From: Desulfobacula sp.
Lineage (GTDB): Bacteria; Desulfobacterota; Desulfobacteria; Desulfobacterales; Desulfobacteraceae
Length of the DNA stretch: 5,119 nt
NCBI RefSeq assembly: GCF_021107415.1
Contig: NZ_JAIOSW010000328.1
Coordinates: 1 to 5,119, forward strand
Direction of reading: 5' to 3'
Part shown: in pieces, positions 4,927 to 5,119 of the stretch
How the letters are laid out: the number at the start of each line of letters is the position of its first letter
How positions within the stretch are numbered: the stretch's first letter is position 1
Notes under the pieces: generated by a model
What the model was told of the DNA's origin: nothing
Databases searched by the model: none
The model's input: the letters and a program-made list of their open reading frames with translations, nothing else
Made by a program: the position numbers and the translations under genes

Positions 4927-5119
4927 TGTAGGACCCGTTATTATGGAGTATAGGCAAACCAAGTGAACGCCTTTAAAGACAGCCCTATCACCCTATATAG
5001 ATATACATAAATTACTGAGTATTTTCCGATTGAATCAAGCTGAAATTGACCGGTTTCAATATTTTACACCATTTTTAATCACTGATATCCTTTGAGTGTT
5101 TATAACCCTTATTTCGAGG
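4927..5119. other. Right-end stretch without recognisable genes
   Basis: These 193 bases show stops in all plus-strand frames and no confident gene. They hold a TGAAA/TTTCA inverted repeat (5041-5045 and 5054-5058) around TTGACCGG and the string CCCTAT twice near 4983-4996. On the minus strand two frames stay open from the right edge for 14 and 20 codons before a stop, so the end of a gene entering from the right cannot be excluded. Confidence 0.4.

Noticed and set aside
4951..4990. AGGCAAACC followed by GAAC as a c-di-GMP-I (GEMM) riboswitch.
   Set aside because: Only the short AGGCAAACC string matches. The GGACGCAAAGC segment, the tetraloop-receptor arrangement and the second stem are missing.
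4963..5010. A 15-codon GTG-started frame.
   Set aside because: It has no ribosome binding site, is very short and shows no domain character.

Overview
This AT-rich window most likely comes from an anaerobic member of the Desulfobacterota (Desulfobacteraceae-like). That is inferred from codon choice, A-rich Shine-Dalgarno leaders and the gene types. No rRNA or marker gene is present to prove it. The theme is uptake and transamination of amino acids or amines. 

Left half (1-2449), all minus strand, transcribed right to left: a class III PLP-dependent aminotransferase (1082-2449), then livG (219-995) and the first 73 codons of livF (219 to beyond base 1). LivG and LivF are the two ATPases of a branched-chain amino acid (HAAT) type ABC importer, and their genes overlap by one base. 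An 86-bp gap without a convincing terminator separates the aminotransferase from livG, so the three look like one transcription unit. The permeases livH and livM are not in the window and may lie beyond the left edge. 

Middle (2450-2864): a 415-bp divergent intergenic region. It holds a candidate promoter for the aminotransferase, a decayed fragment resembling the C-terminal part of kynureninase (about 2571-2735, plus strand), a perfect 32-bp palindrome flanked by an extra direct copy of its 11-mer, and a 21-bp near-palindrome just before tetR that looks like a TetR-family operator. 

Right half, plus strand: a TetR/AcrR-type regulator (2865-3452), a well-formed sigma70-like promoter with a 16-bp palindrome near the expected start site, a secreted LivJ/LivK-type substrate-binding protein (3579-4697), and a strong intrinsic terminator (4714-4761). 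Beyond it are a possible 36-codon single-span membrane peptide (4816-4926) and about 190 bp with no recognisable gene. 

Working model (inference): the binding protein captures an amino acid-like ligand in the periplasm, the LivFG-driven transporter imports it, the aminotransferase removes or exchanges its amino group, and the TetR protein controls the divergent region. Nothing here amounts to a clearly new system. The best leads are the kynureninase relic, the large palindrome, the 12-mer shared by the two transport/catabolism promoters, and the small membrane ORF.
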